A stretch of DNA of 5,560 nt from Lachnospiraceae bacterium UBA7179 (GTDB lineage Bacteria; Bacillota; Clostridia; Lachnospirales; Lachnospiraceae). Of this stretch, positions 1-5,560 are shown in pieces. Both the position numbers and the translations under genes were made by a program. Where the stretch lies: contig DKVL01000008.1 of assembly GCA_002491195.1 (NCBI GenBank), positions 10,475 through 16,034 on the forward strand, given 5' to 3'. Position 1 is the stretch's first letter. Every line of letters begins with the position of its first letter. The notes below the pieces were generated by a model that was not told where the DNA came from, searched no databases, and saw only the letters and a program-made list of their open reading frames with translations.

Positions 1-75
1 GGCTACGGCGAGGCTTTTTGACATACATAATCGGAGGAATAGACAAGCAAGATGCGTCAGTTATTTTTCTACAGA

Positions 76-93
76 TCCTAAGGAACAGTTCCT
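76..93. repeat. Short palindromic element upstream of the small ORF
   Basis: AGGAAC-A-GTTCCT (81-93) is a perfect 6-bp inverted repeat with one central base. The overlapping TCCT-A-AGGA (76-84) makes a second, mutually exclusive dyad sharing the AGGA arm. It lies about 20 nt before the ribosome binding site of the 131-301 ORF and could be a protein-binding site or a small RNA switch. Chance is also possible at this length. Confidence 0.3.
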
Positions 94-114
94 GACAAAC
101 AAAACAATCAATGA

Positions 115-122
115 AAAGGAGA
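115..122 (+). promoter_or_regulatory. Ribosome binding site of the small ORF
   Basis: AAAGGAGA lies 9 nt (counted from GGAG) before the ATG at 131. It is the main reason for choosing 131 over the in-frame ATG at 125 or a reading frame entering from the left edge. Confidence 0.55.
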
Positions 123-130
123 GAATGATT

Positions 131-301
131 ATGACAACAGTAGCATTACACACATATTCACAGAACAAACAGAAAAAGGAATCTATTTTAGACAGGTTTT
201 TGAATTACTATAGGGAGAACAGCGTAGATATCATCTGCGGACTCCTTTCACTAAATGGTTCCGCAAACGTGTGTTCCATCTACAGATCACTTACAAAATA
301 A
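131..301 (+). CDS. Small unrecognised protein, 56 aa
   Basis: I do not recognise this protein. Seen: an ATG at 131 is preceded by AAAGGAGA (115-122), leaving 9 nt after GGAG, and the reading frame runs 56 codons to TAA at 299-301. A strong hairpin terminator follows about 40 nt downstream, so it could be a complete small transcription unit. The peptide is Lys/Gln-rich near residues 12-17 (NKQKKE), has an aromatic, probably helical centre (FLNYYREN, about 23-30), and ends in a moderately hydrophobic stretch with two cysteines (residues 36 and 48). There is no signal peptide or convincing membrane helix. An in-frame ATG at 125 is too close to the Shine-Dalgarno. The frame is also open upstream to the window edge (from base 2) without any ATG, GTG or TTG, so a longer gene entering from the left cannot be excluded. 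The ribosome binding site favours the short form. Confidence 0.5.
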   Translation: MTTVALHTYSQNKQKKESILDRFLNYYRENSVDIICGLLSLNGSANVCSIYRSLTK

Positions 302-341
302 AGTGAATCGTATGGATAATCAAAAGAATCAAAGAATCAAA

Positions 342-389
342 AAAAGAGCCGATTTGCTTATAGGATCAAAAAGCATAACCGGCTCTTTT
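342..389 (+). terminator. Rho-independent terminator, probably bidirectional
   Basis: AAAAGAGCCG (342-351) pairs perfectly with CGGCTCTTTT (380-389), a 10-bp stem. Inside it a second helix, TGCTT with AAGCA, can form, giving a long two-part hairpin. On the plus strand it is followed by a pyrimidine stretch (TTTTCTTTCT), so it can end transcription of the small ORF at 131-301. On the minus strand the A run at 339-345 becomes a seven-U tail, an even better terminator for anything read leftwards. The stem is clearly seen; activity in both directions is inferred. Confidence 0.85.
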
Positions 390-414
390 CTTTCTGCCAA
401 ATATATATTATAAT
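386..414 (+). promoter_or_regulatory. Promoter of the AraC-type regulator gene
   Basis: A perfect TATAAT stands at 409-414, 55 nt before the ATG at 470. With a 17-nt spacer the -35 position is TTTTCT (386-391), a poor match to TTGACA that coincides with the 3' arm and tail of the upstream terminator. Transcription would start near 421 and give a leader of about 50 nt. The -10 box is convincing. The weak -35 suggests modest or activator-dependent expression. Confidence 0.5.
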
Positions 415-469
415 CTATGGAAAGCAGTCTGCTTCCCGAGATTTTTCAAAAAAGCGAGGAGTCTTTTCA

Positions 470-1315
470 ATGAGTAAAACTTATTATGAATCGATCAAAA
501 AGATCAGCAATTCCGGCATTGTCCTCTCTTATCAGACAGTACCAGGAGGATATCATCCCCTTCACTGGCATGAGGAAATAGAACTTCTGTATCCTTTGAA
601 TGGAAAAGCAGATATTACAATAGAGGGAAAAAAATACACCCTTTCTGTAAAACAACTTATGGTAGTGGACTCCTGCGAGGTTCACAGTACCCATTCCTAT
701 AACTCTCCCTGCATGTTTCTCTGCATCCATCTCTCCAAAAAATGTATGCAGCAATATATGCCTGACATTGAGCTATATCAGATACATTGTAAACCGGAAG
801 AAATTACTGACACTGACTTTCCGCATTATCTTGAAATATGCAAAAAACTGGAAAGCCTGACACGTATCTATATCGAAGACTCTCCCACATTCCAACTTGA
901 GGCCGAAGGGATCGTTCTTCAGGTTTTGGCACATTTAATACGTTACTTCTCCACAAATACTGCTCCCCAATTAGAATCTGGAGATATCCTGACCCGCGAA
1001 CGGATCCGTCAGGTAATCAACTATGTGGAAGAACATTTCCGCACCCCCATTTCCCTGTCAGACATCTCAGAAGAAATTGGACTTGGAAAGGAATATTTCT
1101 GCCGGTTCTTTAAAAAGACCATGGGACTTTCTTTTTTGAATTATCTCAACGAAATCCGCCTGACACATGTGTATCAGGACCTCATCACCACGGATGCTCC
1201 TATTACTGAAATCATGGAAGCAAATGGGATTACAAACCAAAAATTATTCAACCATAGTTTTAAGGAATTATATGGCTGCACACCTTCTGCGGTCCGTAAA
1301 TCGCCGCCTAAATGA
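470..1315 (+). CDS. AraC-family transcriptional regulator, probable RhaS/RhaR-like regulator of the rhamnose operon
   Basis: This 281-aa DNA-binding regulator has typical AraC/XylS architecture. The N-terminal half is a cupin-like sugar-sensing domain, with the HWHEEIELLY signature at residues 32-41 and beta-rich sequence to about residue 90. A linker and helical part follow (about 100-165). The C-terminal double helix-turn-helix domain spans about 174-278: the first HTH is around 195-216 (LSDISEEIGL...FCRFFKK) and the second around 244-266. It ends with the family hallmark FKELYGCTPSAVRK. The start is supported by GAGGAG at 456-461, 8 nt before the ATG. It converges tail to tail with rhaD, with only 40 nt between the stop codons. 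By analogy with RhaS/RhaR, it probably senses L-rhamnose or a close metabolite and activates the rhaB promoter near 5060-5118. That target is inferred from neighbourhood; no operator is proven. Confidence 0.9.
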   Translation: MSKTYYESIKKISNSGIVLSYQTVPGGYHPLHWHEEIELLYPLNGKADITIEGKKYTLSVKQLMVVDSCEVHSTHSYNSPCMFLCIHLSKKCMQQYMPDIELYQIHCKPEEITDTDFPHYLEICKKLESLTRIYIEDSPTFQLEAEGIVLQVLAHLIRYFSTNTAPQLESGDILTRERIRQVINYVEEHFRTPISLSDISEEIGLGKEYFCRFFKKTMGLSFLNYLNEIRLTHVYQDLITTDAPITEIMEANGITNQKLFNHSFKELYGCTPSAVRKSPPK

Positions 1316-1351
1316 TAGTTGGCAATTAGCTCTTTATCACTACTCTTTTTT
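1313..1351 (+). terminator. Weak candidate terminator between the convergent genes
   Basis: TGATAG (1313-1318) can pair with TTATCA (1334-1339, one G-T pair). After a 2x2 internal loop, GGC (1321-1323) pairs with GCT (1329-1331) around an AATTA loop. Six T residues follow at 1346-1351, but separated from the stem by six bases, so the fit to a classical terminator is poor. In the minus direction the same hairpin is followed by only three U. It is the only hairpin seen in the 40-nt gap and might serve both converging transcripts. Confidence 0.3.
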
Positions 1352-1355
1352 ACAG

Positions 1356-2180
1356 TTATTTCTCATATAAAAACTTCTCAGGCAGTGTCACCTTGAAATC
1401 CCTTGCAAGGTTTCTGAAGTCATCTGGCATAATCGTCTGGCGCTTGTCTGGCTGCATGGAAAGCATTTTGACCAGAATCTCAGCGGACTTTTCCACAGTG
1501 TGCATCAGTCCGAAAGTAAGGTCAAAATCCTCGCCTGCCGCAAACATTCCATGATGCGCCCAGATTGCAACATCATAGTCTTTCATCAGCCTGCTTGTCT
1601 CTACCGCGATATCCCTTCCGCCTGGAACCATCCAAGGCACCACACCGATTCCGCCTGGAAATACCACAGGGCACTCTGTTGCCATTTCCCACAGCTCCCT
1701 TGTAAACACCTCGTCAGTCAGCGGCAGTACGAAGGTGAGCGCAATGACATTTGTCGTGTGCGCGTGGTAGATGACACGGTACCTTCCATCCGTCAGCTCC
1801 TTCTTGACCTCGTGGTTCATCAAATGTGAAGGAAGCTCCGACGTCGGCCTGCCGCCGTTTACAAGCCCCCACACAATGCGGTAATTTTCCCCTTTGTCAT
1901 CGAGTTCAACCATACATATGGAATCTTCCGGCTTGATCGTGACATTCCTAAAATACTTGCCGCTTCCTGTTACCAGAAAATATTCTCCGGCAAGTTTCGG
2001 AACAGATGTACCAATCGGCTGCCATTCCTTTGCCTCAAAATTCTCTTTTACAGATTCCACTTCCTCCGGCTTTACACGATAAGACAAATTGCCGCCATTG
2101 CGCTCATGCCATCCCAGCTGCCATCCGTCGTCCGCCATTCTGATAAATCCCTGTACAAATTCAGCATCTAAAAATTTCAT
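1356..2180 (-). CDS. rhaD: Rhamnulose-1-phosphate aldolase (class II, zinc-dependent)
   Basis: Cytoplasmic aldolase that splits L-rhamnulose-1-phosphate into dihydroxyacetone phosphate and L-lactaldehyde, the last step of the rhamnose pathway encoded here. The 274-aa length equals that of E. coli RhaD. Seen: the class II aldolase/adducin-family features NGGNLSYR (28-35), the TGSGKYFRN phosphate-binding region (71-79), TSELPSH (113-119) with the probable catalytic Glu115, YHAHTTN (138-144) giving zinc ligands His139 and His141, and WAHHGMF (207-213) giving His210. These sit at a constant offset of two from E. coli E117, H141, H143 and H212, so the active site is intact. Translation starts at ATG 2180; AAGGAG (2192-2197) is 11 nt upstream, slightly long but acceptable. 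It is the last operon gene, 34 nt after the isomerase stop, and converges with the AraC-type gene. FucA/AraD-type aldolases are shorter and less likely. Confidence 0.95.
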   Translation of the reverse strand: MKFLDAEFVQGFIRMADDGWQLGWHERNGGNLSYRVKPEEVESVKENFEAKEWQPIGTSVPKLAGEYFLVTGSGKYFRNVTIKPEDSICMVELDDKGENYRIVWGLVNGGRPTSELPSHLMNHEVKKELTDGRYRVIYHAHTTNVIALTFVLPLTDEVFTRELWEMATECPVVFPGGIGVVPWMVPGGRDIAVETSRLMKDYDVAIWAHHGMFAAGEDFDLTFGLMHTVEKSAEILVKMLSMQPDKRQTIMPDDFRNLARDFKVTLPEKFLYEK

Positions 2181-2214
2181 ACTCTTCTTTTCTCCTTTTT
2201 CTTAATATGATAAT

Positions 2215-3633
2215 TTATCTTGTAATGATATCCACCGGTATGTCAAAGATCTTCGCAACCTTCAATATCGTATCAATATGCCGGCCGGCTGCCGCCGCCA
2301 TATGGTGCGTGGGACCCGCTTCGCTCCATCTGTTGCAAAACTCTTTTGCCCCACAGGTAAAGCGCATCCGCATATTGGTATCCCCGAAGGTAAAAATCGG
2401 ACCTGCCTCGTTCATTCCCTCTGCCACAACAAACTTGAAATGTCCGTCCCTGTCCTGTGTAATTCCAAGATACGTAATGGGTCCAAGATGCGGATAAAAC
2501 TGCGTGAGATACCCTCCGCCTGTCTTTCCGTGAAATACGGGCACAATCTTCATGGTTGGTTTGCGGTCCGAGATATCAGCGTCGCCGGAGCCACTGTGGC
2601 CGATAATGCAGATGTCCTTCTCAAAATCAATGGAGTACATCTCGGAAAGCTGACCGGTTCCGGAAATGGTCTTTAAGATACTCATCGCCATAGCGACCTT
2701 GATATCACCCTCAACAGCACAGGCAACCCCCTGCTTAATCAGCATGGAAAATGCCGGAATCAGCATACCGTCCAGAACACCTGCCTTGCCCTGCGCAAAA
2801 CCATCATAATGTGACGCAACAAAAGCAATCTGTTCATCCTTCACCCACTGTTCAAATGCGACAACATACTTTGCCATCTCCCAGACTTTTTCAACCGTGC
2901 CGCCGCCCTCAATATCAAAAGTATTGATAATATCCAGCGCTTTTGTCCGAATGACATCCTCATCCGTAACAGAATCCGCAATTGCCCACATTTTCTCCCA
3001 GTCAAACTGCTTGGTATACAGGAACATCCTGTGATACAGATTGGTCTCGTCGATATACAGATCCATCATGCCCGGATAAGGGCGGCCAATCTGCGCCAGA
3101 TTAGTATCGCGGAAACGACGGCGCACCTGCGCGGCGCGGCACCATGCCTCGATCTCGTCTGCCACTTCGCCGTCATCGCTCTCCACCGTACCCGTAATCA
3201 CAGCATGCCGTTTCCCTGCACGTTCCAAATCCGCCACCATCTCTCCCACAGCGCCGCAGGCATACAGTTCGCCCAGCCATGTGGCAATGTCGGTATTCTC
3301 ATAATCGGGCGCTTTTTTCTTCTGCAGGTTTACCAGTATGATTGGCACGTCCAAATCCCGGATTGCGGGAAGCATATTATAGGAAGTGGCATACGTCAGA
3401 AGCTGCAGGATAACAAGATCCACATCCGCGGCACGAAACTTGTCTCCGGCTGCCTGTGCCAGCTCCTTTGTAGTGACAATACCACCATCCACGAGTTCTA
3501 TCGTGTCCGGAAGCGTCTTCTTAAACGCCTCGTACTGTGTTTCAAATTCCTGCACCAGTGACGGAAACTGTGGCAGATACGCCCCTAGCGCAATGGAAAA
3601 GACACCAATTCTTGCTTTTGTTTCCACTAACAT
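2215..3633 (-). CDS. L-arabinose/L-fucose isomerase family protein, probable L-rhamnose isomerase of the operon
   Basis: A 472-aa cytoplasmic, metal-dependent aldose-ketose isomerase. Its position between rhaB and rhaD implies conversion of L-rhamnose to L-rhamnulose. The sequence is not like classical RhaA (about 420 aa, TIM barrel) but follows the L-arabinose isomerase fold. The N-terminal Rossmann-like region (about 8-105) includes VDLVILQLLTYATS (71-84). A middle domain runs to about residue 300. In the C-terminal part, AVEGD (306-310), SEMYSIDFEK (330-339), IIGHSGSGD (343-351) and THHM (442-445) line up with the E. coli AraA segments carrying E306, E333, H350 and H450. The proposed ligands are therefore E308, E331, H346 and H444. 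The spacing E308-E331-H346 (23 and 15) resembles AraA (27 and 17). The start is fixed by AAGGAGG (3641-3647), 7 nt before the ATG. It lies 31 nt after rhaB. Substrate specificity is inferred from context only; L-arabinose, L-fucose or another 6-deoxy sugar remain possible. Confidence 0.85.
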   Translation of the reverse strand: MLVETKARIGVFSIALGAYLPQFPSLVQEFETQYEAFKKTLPDTIELVDGGIVTTKELAQAAGDKFRAADVDLVILQLLTYATSYNMLPAIRDLDVPIILVNLQKKKAPDYENTDIATWLGELYACGAVGEMVADLERAGKRHAVITGTVESDDGEVADEIEAWCRAAQVRRRFRDTNLAQIGRPYPGMMDLYIDETNLYHRMFLYTKQFDWEKMWAIADSVTDEDVIRTKALDIINTFDIEGGGTVEKVWEMAKYVVAFEQWVKDEQIAFVASHYDGFAQGKAGVLDGMLIPAFSMLIKQGVACAVEGDIKVAMAMSILKTISGTGQLSEMYSIDFEKDICIIGHSGSGDADISDRKPTMKIVPVFHGKTGGGYLTQFYPHLGPITYLGITQDRDGHFKFVVAEGMNEAGPIFTFGDTNMRMRFTCGAKEFCNRWSEAGPTHHMAAAAGRHIDTILKVAKIFDIPVDIITR

Positions 3634-3664
3634 TTTAAGTCCTCCTTATTTATTATATTTTTTA

Positions 3665-5059
3665 TCAATAATCTTTTATTGGAAAAGATGCCCTGATACA
3701 TTTTCTTGCATCCTTTAAGTCCATTAACGTTCCGTCTGCAATCATCTGTGCTGCGAGGTTTCCGACTGCCGTCGCCTCAACTGGTCCCGCGCAGACCTTT
3801 TTTCCCGTAGCTTTTGCAGTCAGCCGGTTGAGGTAATCCGCATTTGCCCCGCCGCCTATGATGTGAATGCAGTCATAGCTGATTCCTGTCATCTGCTCAA
3901 TTTCTTTCGCCGCCTTTGCGTAACATACTGCCAGACTGTTATAGATGACTGCCGCTGTTTGTGCAATTCCCTCCGGCTCCTTCTGTCCCGATTCCCTGCA
4001 TGCCGTTTTCACTTCCTCCGTCATGTTTTCCGGTGCAAGAAAACGGTCGGCATTGCAGTCCACAATGGATGAAATACTGCATTTTGATGCTTCTTCACAA
4101 ATTTCGCCAAAGCCAAGTTTCCCGCCAATTTCCTTCTTTACGGACTGTATCATCCAAAGTCCCATGATATTTTTCAGATAGCGGAACCGATACTGATAAC
4201 CGCCCTCGTTTGTGAGGTTATGCTGCCTGCTCTGCTCACTGCAGTCCGCTTTCAAAAGCTCCGTTCCCATCAGCGACCATGTTCCCGAACTAATGTAGAG
4301 CGCGTTGTCGCTCTCAACAGGCACTGCCATGACAGCGGAGCCGGTATCATGTGTTGCCGGAATTACAACCTTGCAGGTATATCCGACTTCCTCGGCGATA
4401 TCCTCTTTCAGGCTGCCAAGTTCCGTGCCAGGCATCTGTATCTTCTGAAAAATGGAATGCGGATATCCGAGCTTCTCTATCAGTTCCCAGTCCCAGTCAT
4501 TCGTCTCTGCGTTTACCAGCTGTGTCGTTGTCGCATTTGTATACTCTGCCACGGCGTTTCCCGTCAGGAGAAAATGAAAGTAATCCGGTATCATCAACAG
4601 TTTTGATGCCTTCTTCAGTTCGTAAGAATTCTTTTCCTTGAGTGCCATCAGCTGGTAAATTGTGTTAAACAGCTGCTTCTGAATTCCTGTTCTTCCGTAC
4701 AGATCTTTTTCATCAATAAGCTCATAAACTTTCTTATCCATGTTTTTCGTGCGGTCATCGCGGTAAGCCACGGCGTTTCCAATCCGCCTGTCTTCCCCGT
4801 CCAAAAGCACGAAATCAACTGCCCAAGTGTCAATCCCCACTGAGACAGGAATTTTTCCAAGCTCCTTACATTTTTTCATTCCTGTCTTGATTTCTTCAAA
4901 CAGTGCATCAATATCCCAGACCTTCTGCCCCTGTTTTTCAATCATACCGTTTGGAAATCGGTGGATTTCTTCAAGTACCATTTTTCCACCCTCCAAATGA
5001 GACAGGATATGGCGTCCGCTCGACGCCCCAATGTCAATGGCAAGATAGTATTTTCCCAT
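3665..5059 (-). CDS. rhaB: Rhamnulokinase (FGGY family)
   Basis: ATP-dependent kinase that phosphorylates L-rhamnulose to L-rhamnulose-1-phosphate, the substrate of the aldolase encoded two genes downstream. The product is 464 aa, close to the usual 460-490. Seen: the N-terminal nucleotide-fold loop LAIDIGASSGRH (6-17), the sugar-binding region GIDTWAVDF (75-83), DYFHFLLTG (159-167), ATTTQL (176-181), and HDTGSAV (237-243) with the probable catalytic base Asp238 (E. coli RhaB D237). SSGTWSLMG (257-265), NEGG (284-287) and the C-terminal ATPase motif IGGGANADYL (401-410) with AGPVEATAVGN (424-434) follow. The ATG at 5059 is chosen because the ribosome binding site AAAGG (5071-5075) precedes it by 11 nt and the protein begins directly with the family's conserved strand. 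A GTG in the same frame at 5131 lies inside a terminator hairpin and is unlikely. It is the first gene of the operon; the isomerase follows after 31 nt. Confidence 0.95.
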   Translation of the reverse strand: MGKYYLAIDIGASSGRHILSHLEGGKMVLEEIHRFPNGMIEKQGQKVWDIDALFEEIKTGMKKCKELGKIPVSVGIDTWAVDFVLLDGEDRRIGNAVAYRDDRTKNMDKKVYELIDEKDLYGRTGIQKQLFNTIYQLMALKEKNSYELKKASKLLMIPDYFHFLLTGNAVAEYTNATTTQLVNAETNDWDWELIEKLGYPHSIFQKIQMPGTELGSLKEDIAEEVGYTCKVVIPATHDTGSAVMAVPVESDNALYISSGTWSLMGTELLKADCSEQSRQHNLTNEGGYQYRFRYLKNIMGLWMIQSVKKEIGGKLGFGEICEEASKCSISSIVDCNADRFLAPENMTEEVKTACRESGQKEPEGIAQTAAVIYNSLAVCYAKAAKEIEQMTGISYDCIHIIGGGANADYLNRLTAKATGKKVCAGPVEATAVGNLAAQMIADGTLMDLKDARKCIRASFPIKDY

Positions 5060-5087
5060 GTTTTTCACGACCTTTCGATTTCTGTTT

Positions 5088-5117
5088 GATATATTTATCA
5101 TAAGCGATTTGGCACAA
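5088..5117 (-). promoter_or_regulatory. Tentative promoter of the rhaB operon
   Basis: The operon's promoter must lie between the terminator (ending about 5119) and the rhaB start (5059), unless transcription reads through. The best pair seen on the minus strand is TTGTGC (5117-5112) and TATATC (5093-5088) with an 18-nt spacer. TATGAT (5102-5097), with the U-tract as a very poor -35, is an alternative. Both are weak, as is common for promoters that need an AraC-type activator. No convincing operator repeat was found. Confidence 0.25.
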
Positions 5118-5118
5118 T

Positions 5119-5153
5119 AAAAAAAGGACACCCTTTGTCTAAAAAAGTGTCCT
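5119..5153 (-). terminator. Rho-independent terminator downstream of the Fic-domain gene
   Basis: Read on the minus strand, AGGACAC followed by UUUUU (5153-5142) pairs with AAAGGGUGUCCU (5136-5125): seven Watson-Crick pairs, two G-U pairs and three U-A pairs, closed by a five-base UAGAC loop. Six U residues follow directly (5124-5119). On the plus strand there is no U tail, so it acts only leftwards. It ends the transcript of the Fic gene, whose stop codon is 53 nt upstream, and insulates the rhamnose operon that starts at 5059. Confidence 0.85.
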
Positions 5154-5206
5154 GATTTGCCTTGTACATTTAATTGTGCGTGCGGTATTTTCTTGGTTTC
5201 ATATAA

Positions 5207-5560
5207 TTATTTTTCCAGCATCATCAAGTAACTATCCAGCCTTGCATTCACATAACCCGCAAACAACTTCTCCATTGCGCCAGGATTATGTTTTACATGG
5301 TATTCATCAAACGCATTATAATAAGAAATCCGATCTGCAAATTTAATGTCGATTGGCGGATATCCAGCTTTCATCAATTCCAGGTTTACAAGCAGCCTTC
5401 CGGTCCTGCCATTTCCGTCAATAAAAGGATGAATCCCCTCGAATTCAAGATGGAACCGTGCAAGCCGGGAAATAATATGATCTGTATTATTCCTATAATC
5501 CTCCAACAACTGTTCCATTTTAGGCTGGATTAAATATGGCTGTACTGGTTCATGTTTTGC
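5207..5560 (-). CDS. Fic-domain protein (probable AMP-transferase), 5' end outside the window
   Basis: C-terminal 117 residues of a Fic-family protein; the frame is open to the window edge. Fic enzymes typically transfer AMP, or another phosphate-linked group, onto a hydroxyl side chain of a target protein. Seen: near the edge, KHEPVQPYLIQPKMEQLLEDY resembles the region just before the Fic core in this family, so the ATG at 5518 is an internal methionine and not the start. The complete active-site motif HPFIDGNGRTGR follows (residues 30-41 counted from that methionine), with catalytic His30, the Asp34-Gly35-Asn36 anion loop and Arg38/Arg41. The tail GYPPIDIKFADRISYY...AFDEYH is typical of chromosomal Fic proteins. 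The inhibitory (S/T)xxxE(G/N) helix and any toxin-antitoxin partner would lie upstream and cannot be judged. The target is unknown. A terminator follows the stop codon; there is no sign of a functional link to the rhamnose genes. Confidence 0.92.
   Translation of the reverse strand, partial: AKHEPVQPYLIQPKMEQLLEDYRNNTDHIISRLARFHLEFEGIHPFIDGNGRTGRLLVNLELMKAGYPPIDIKFADRISYYNAFDEYHVKHNPGAMEKLFAGYVNARLDSYLMMLEK

Noticed and set aside
1..21. End of an upstream gene in frame 1 (six codons then TGA)
   Set aside because: Too short to support; any gene end here cannot be told from chance.
18..45. Perfect TTGACA at 18-23 as a promoter for the small ORF
   Set aside because: At the right distance only TAGACA (40-45) is found, a poor -10 box; not convincing enough to list.
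1500..1829. Plus-strand open frames inside rhaD, the isomerase and rhaB (for example 1500-1829, 3031-3561, 4220-4606)
   Set aside because: They lie antisense to well-supported genes, lack family features and look like frame shadows of GC-richer coding DNA.
5096..5112. cre-like (CcpA) site around the AAATCGCTTA core in the rhaB leader
   Set aside because: The central bases fit but both conserved ends (TG and CA) are wrong.
5060..5131. A 24-codon N-terminal extension of rhaB starting at GTG 5131
   Set aside because: The GTG lies inside the stem of the terminator hairpin, has no ribosome binding site, and the extension has no family counterpart; ATG 5059 gives the normal FGGY start.
5171..5202. 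Ten-codon minus-strand ORF beginning at ATG 5202, overlapping the Fic gap
   Set aside because: Too short, no ribosome binding site; probably chance.
5207..5518. Fic gene starting at ATG 5518 as a complete 103-aa protein
   Set aside because: The frame stays open to the window edge and the upstream residues look like conserved Fic-family sequence, so this ATG is internal.

Overview
The window looks like chromosomal DNA of a low- to mid-GC Firmicute, most likely a gut-type Clostridia/Lachnospiraceae member. This inference rests on strong AGGAGG-type ribosome binding sites, AT-rich intergenic gaps, U-tract terminators and the character of the proteins; no marker gene fixes the genus. The core is a minus-strand sugar operon (5059 down to 1356) that reads as L-rhamnose catabolism: rhamnulokinase (rhaB), an isomerase, and rhamnulose-1-phosphate aldolase (rhaD). 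The gaps are only 31 and 34 nt and hold no internal terminator. Together the three genes would convert L-rhamnose to L-rhamnulose, then L-rhamnulose-1-phosphate, then dihydroxyacetone phosphate plus L-lactaldehyde.

The unusual point is the isomerase. It is not the classical RhaA TIM-barrel type. It belongs to the L-arabinose/L-fucose isomerase fold family, and all four metal-ligand positions of E. coli AraA can be matched in it (E308, E331, H346, H444). This looks like non-orthologous replacement of RhaA inside an otherwise standard rhaB/rhaD cluster.

Layout: 1-130 is leader DNA with a small dyad. 131-301 is an unrecognised 56-aa small protein with a good Shine-Dalgarno. 342-389 is a strong hairpin terminator, probably bidirectional. 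386-414 is the promoter of an AraC-family regulator (470-1315, plus strand), the likely operon regulator, which converges on rhaD across a 40-nt gap. 1356-5059 is the operon. 5060-5118 is the short rhaB leader/promoter region. 5119-5153 is a clear minus-strand terminator that separates the operon from a Fic-domain protein gene (5207-5560), whose 5' end lies outside the window. No transporter, mutarotase or lactaldehyde reductase is present here.
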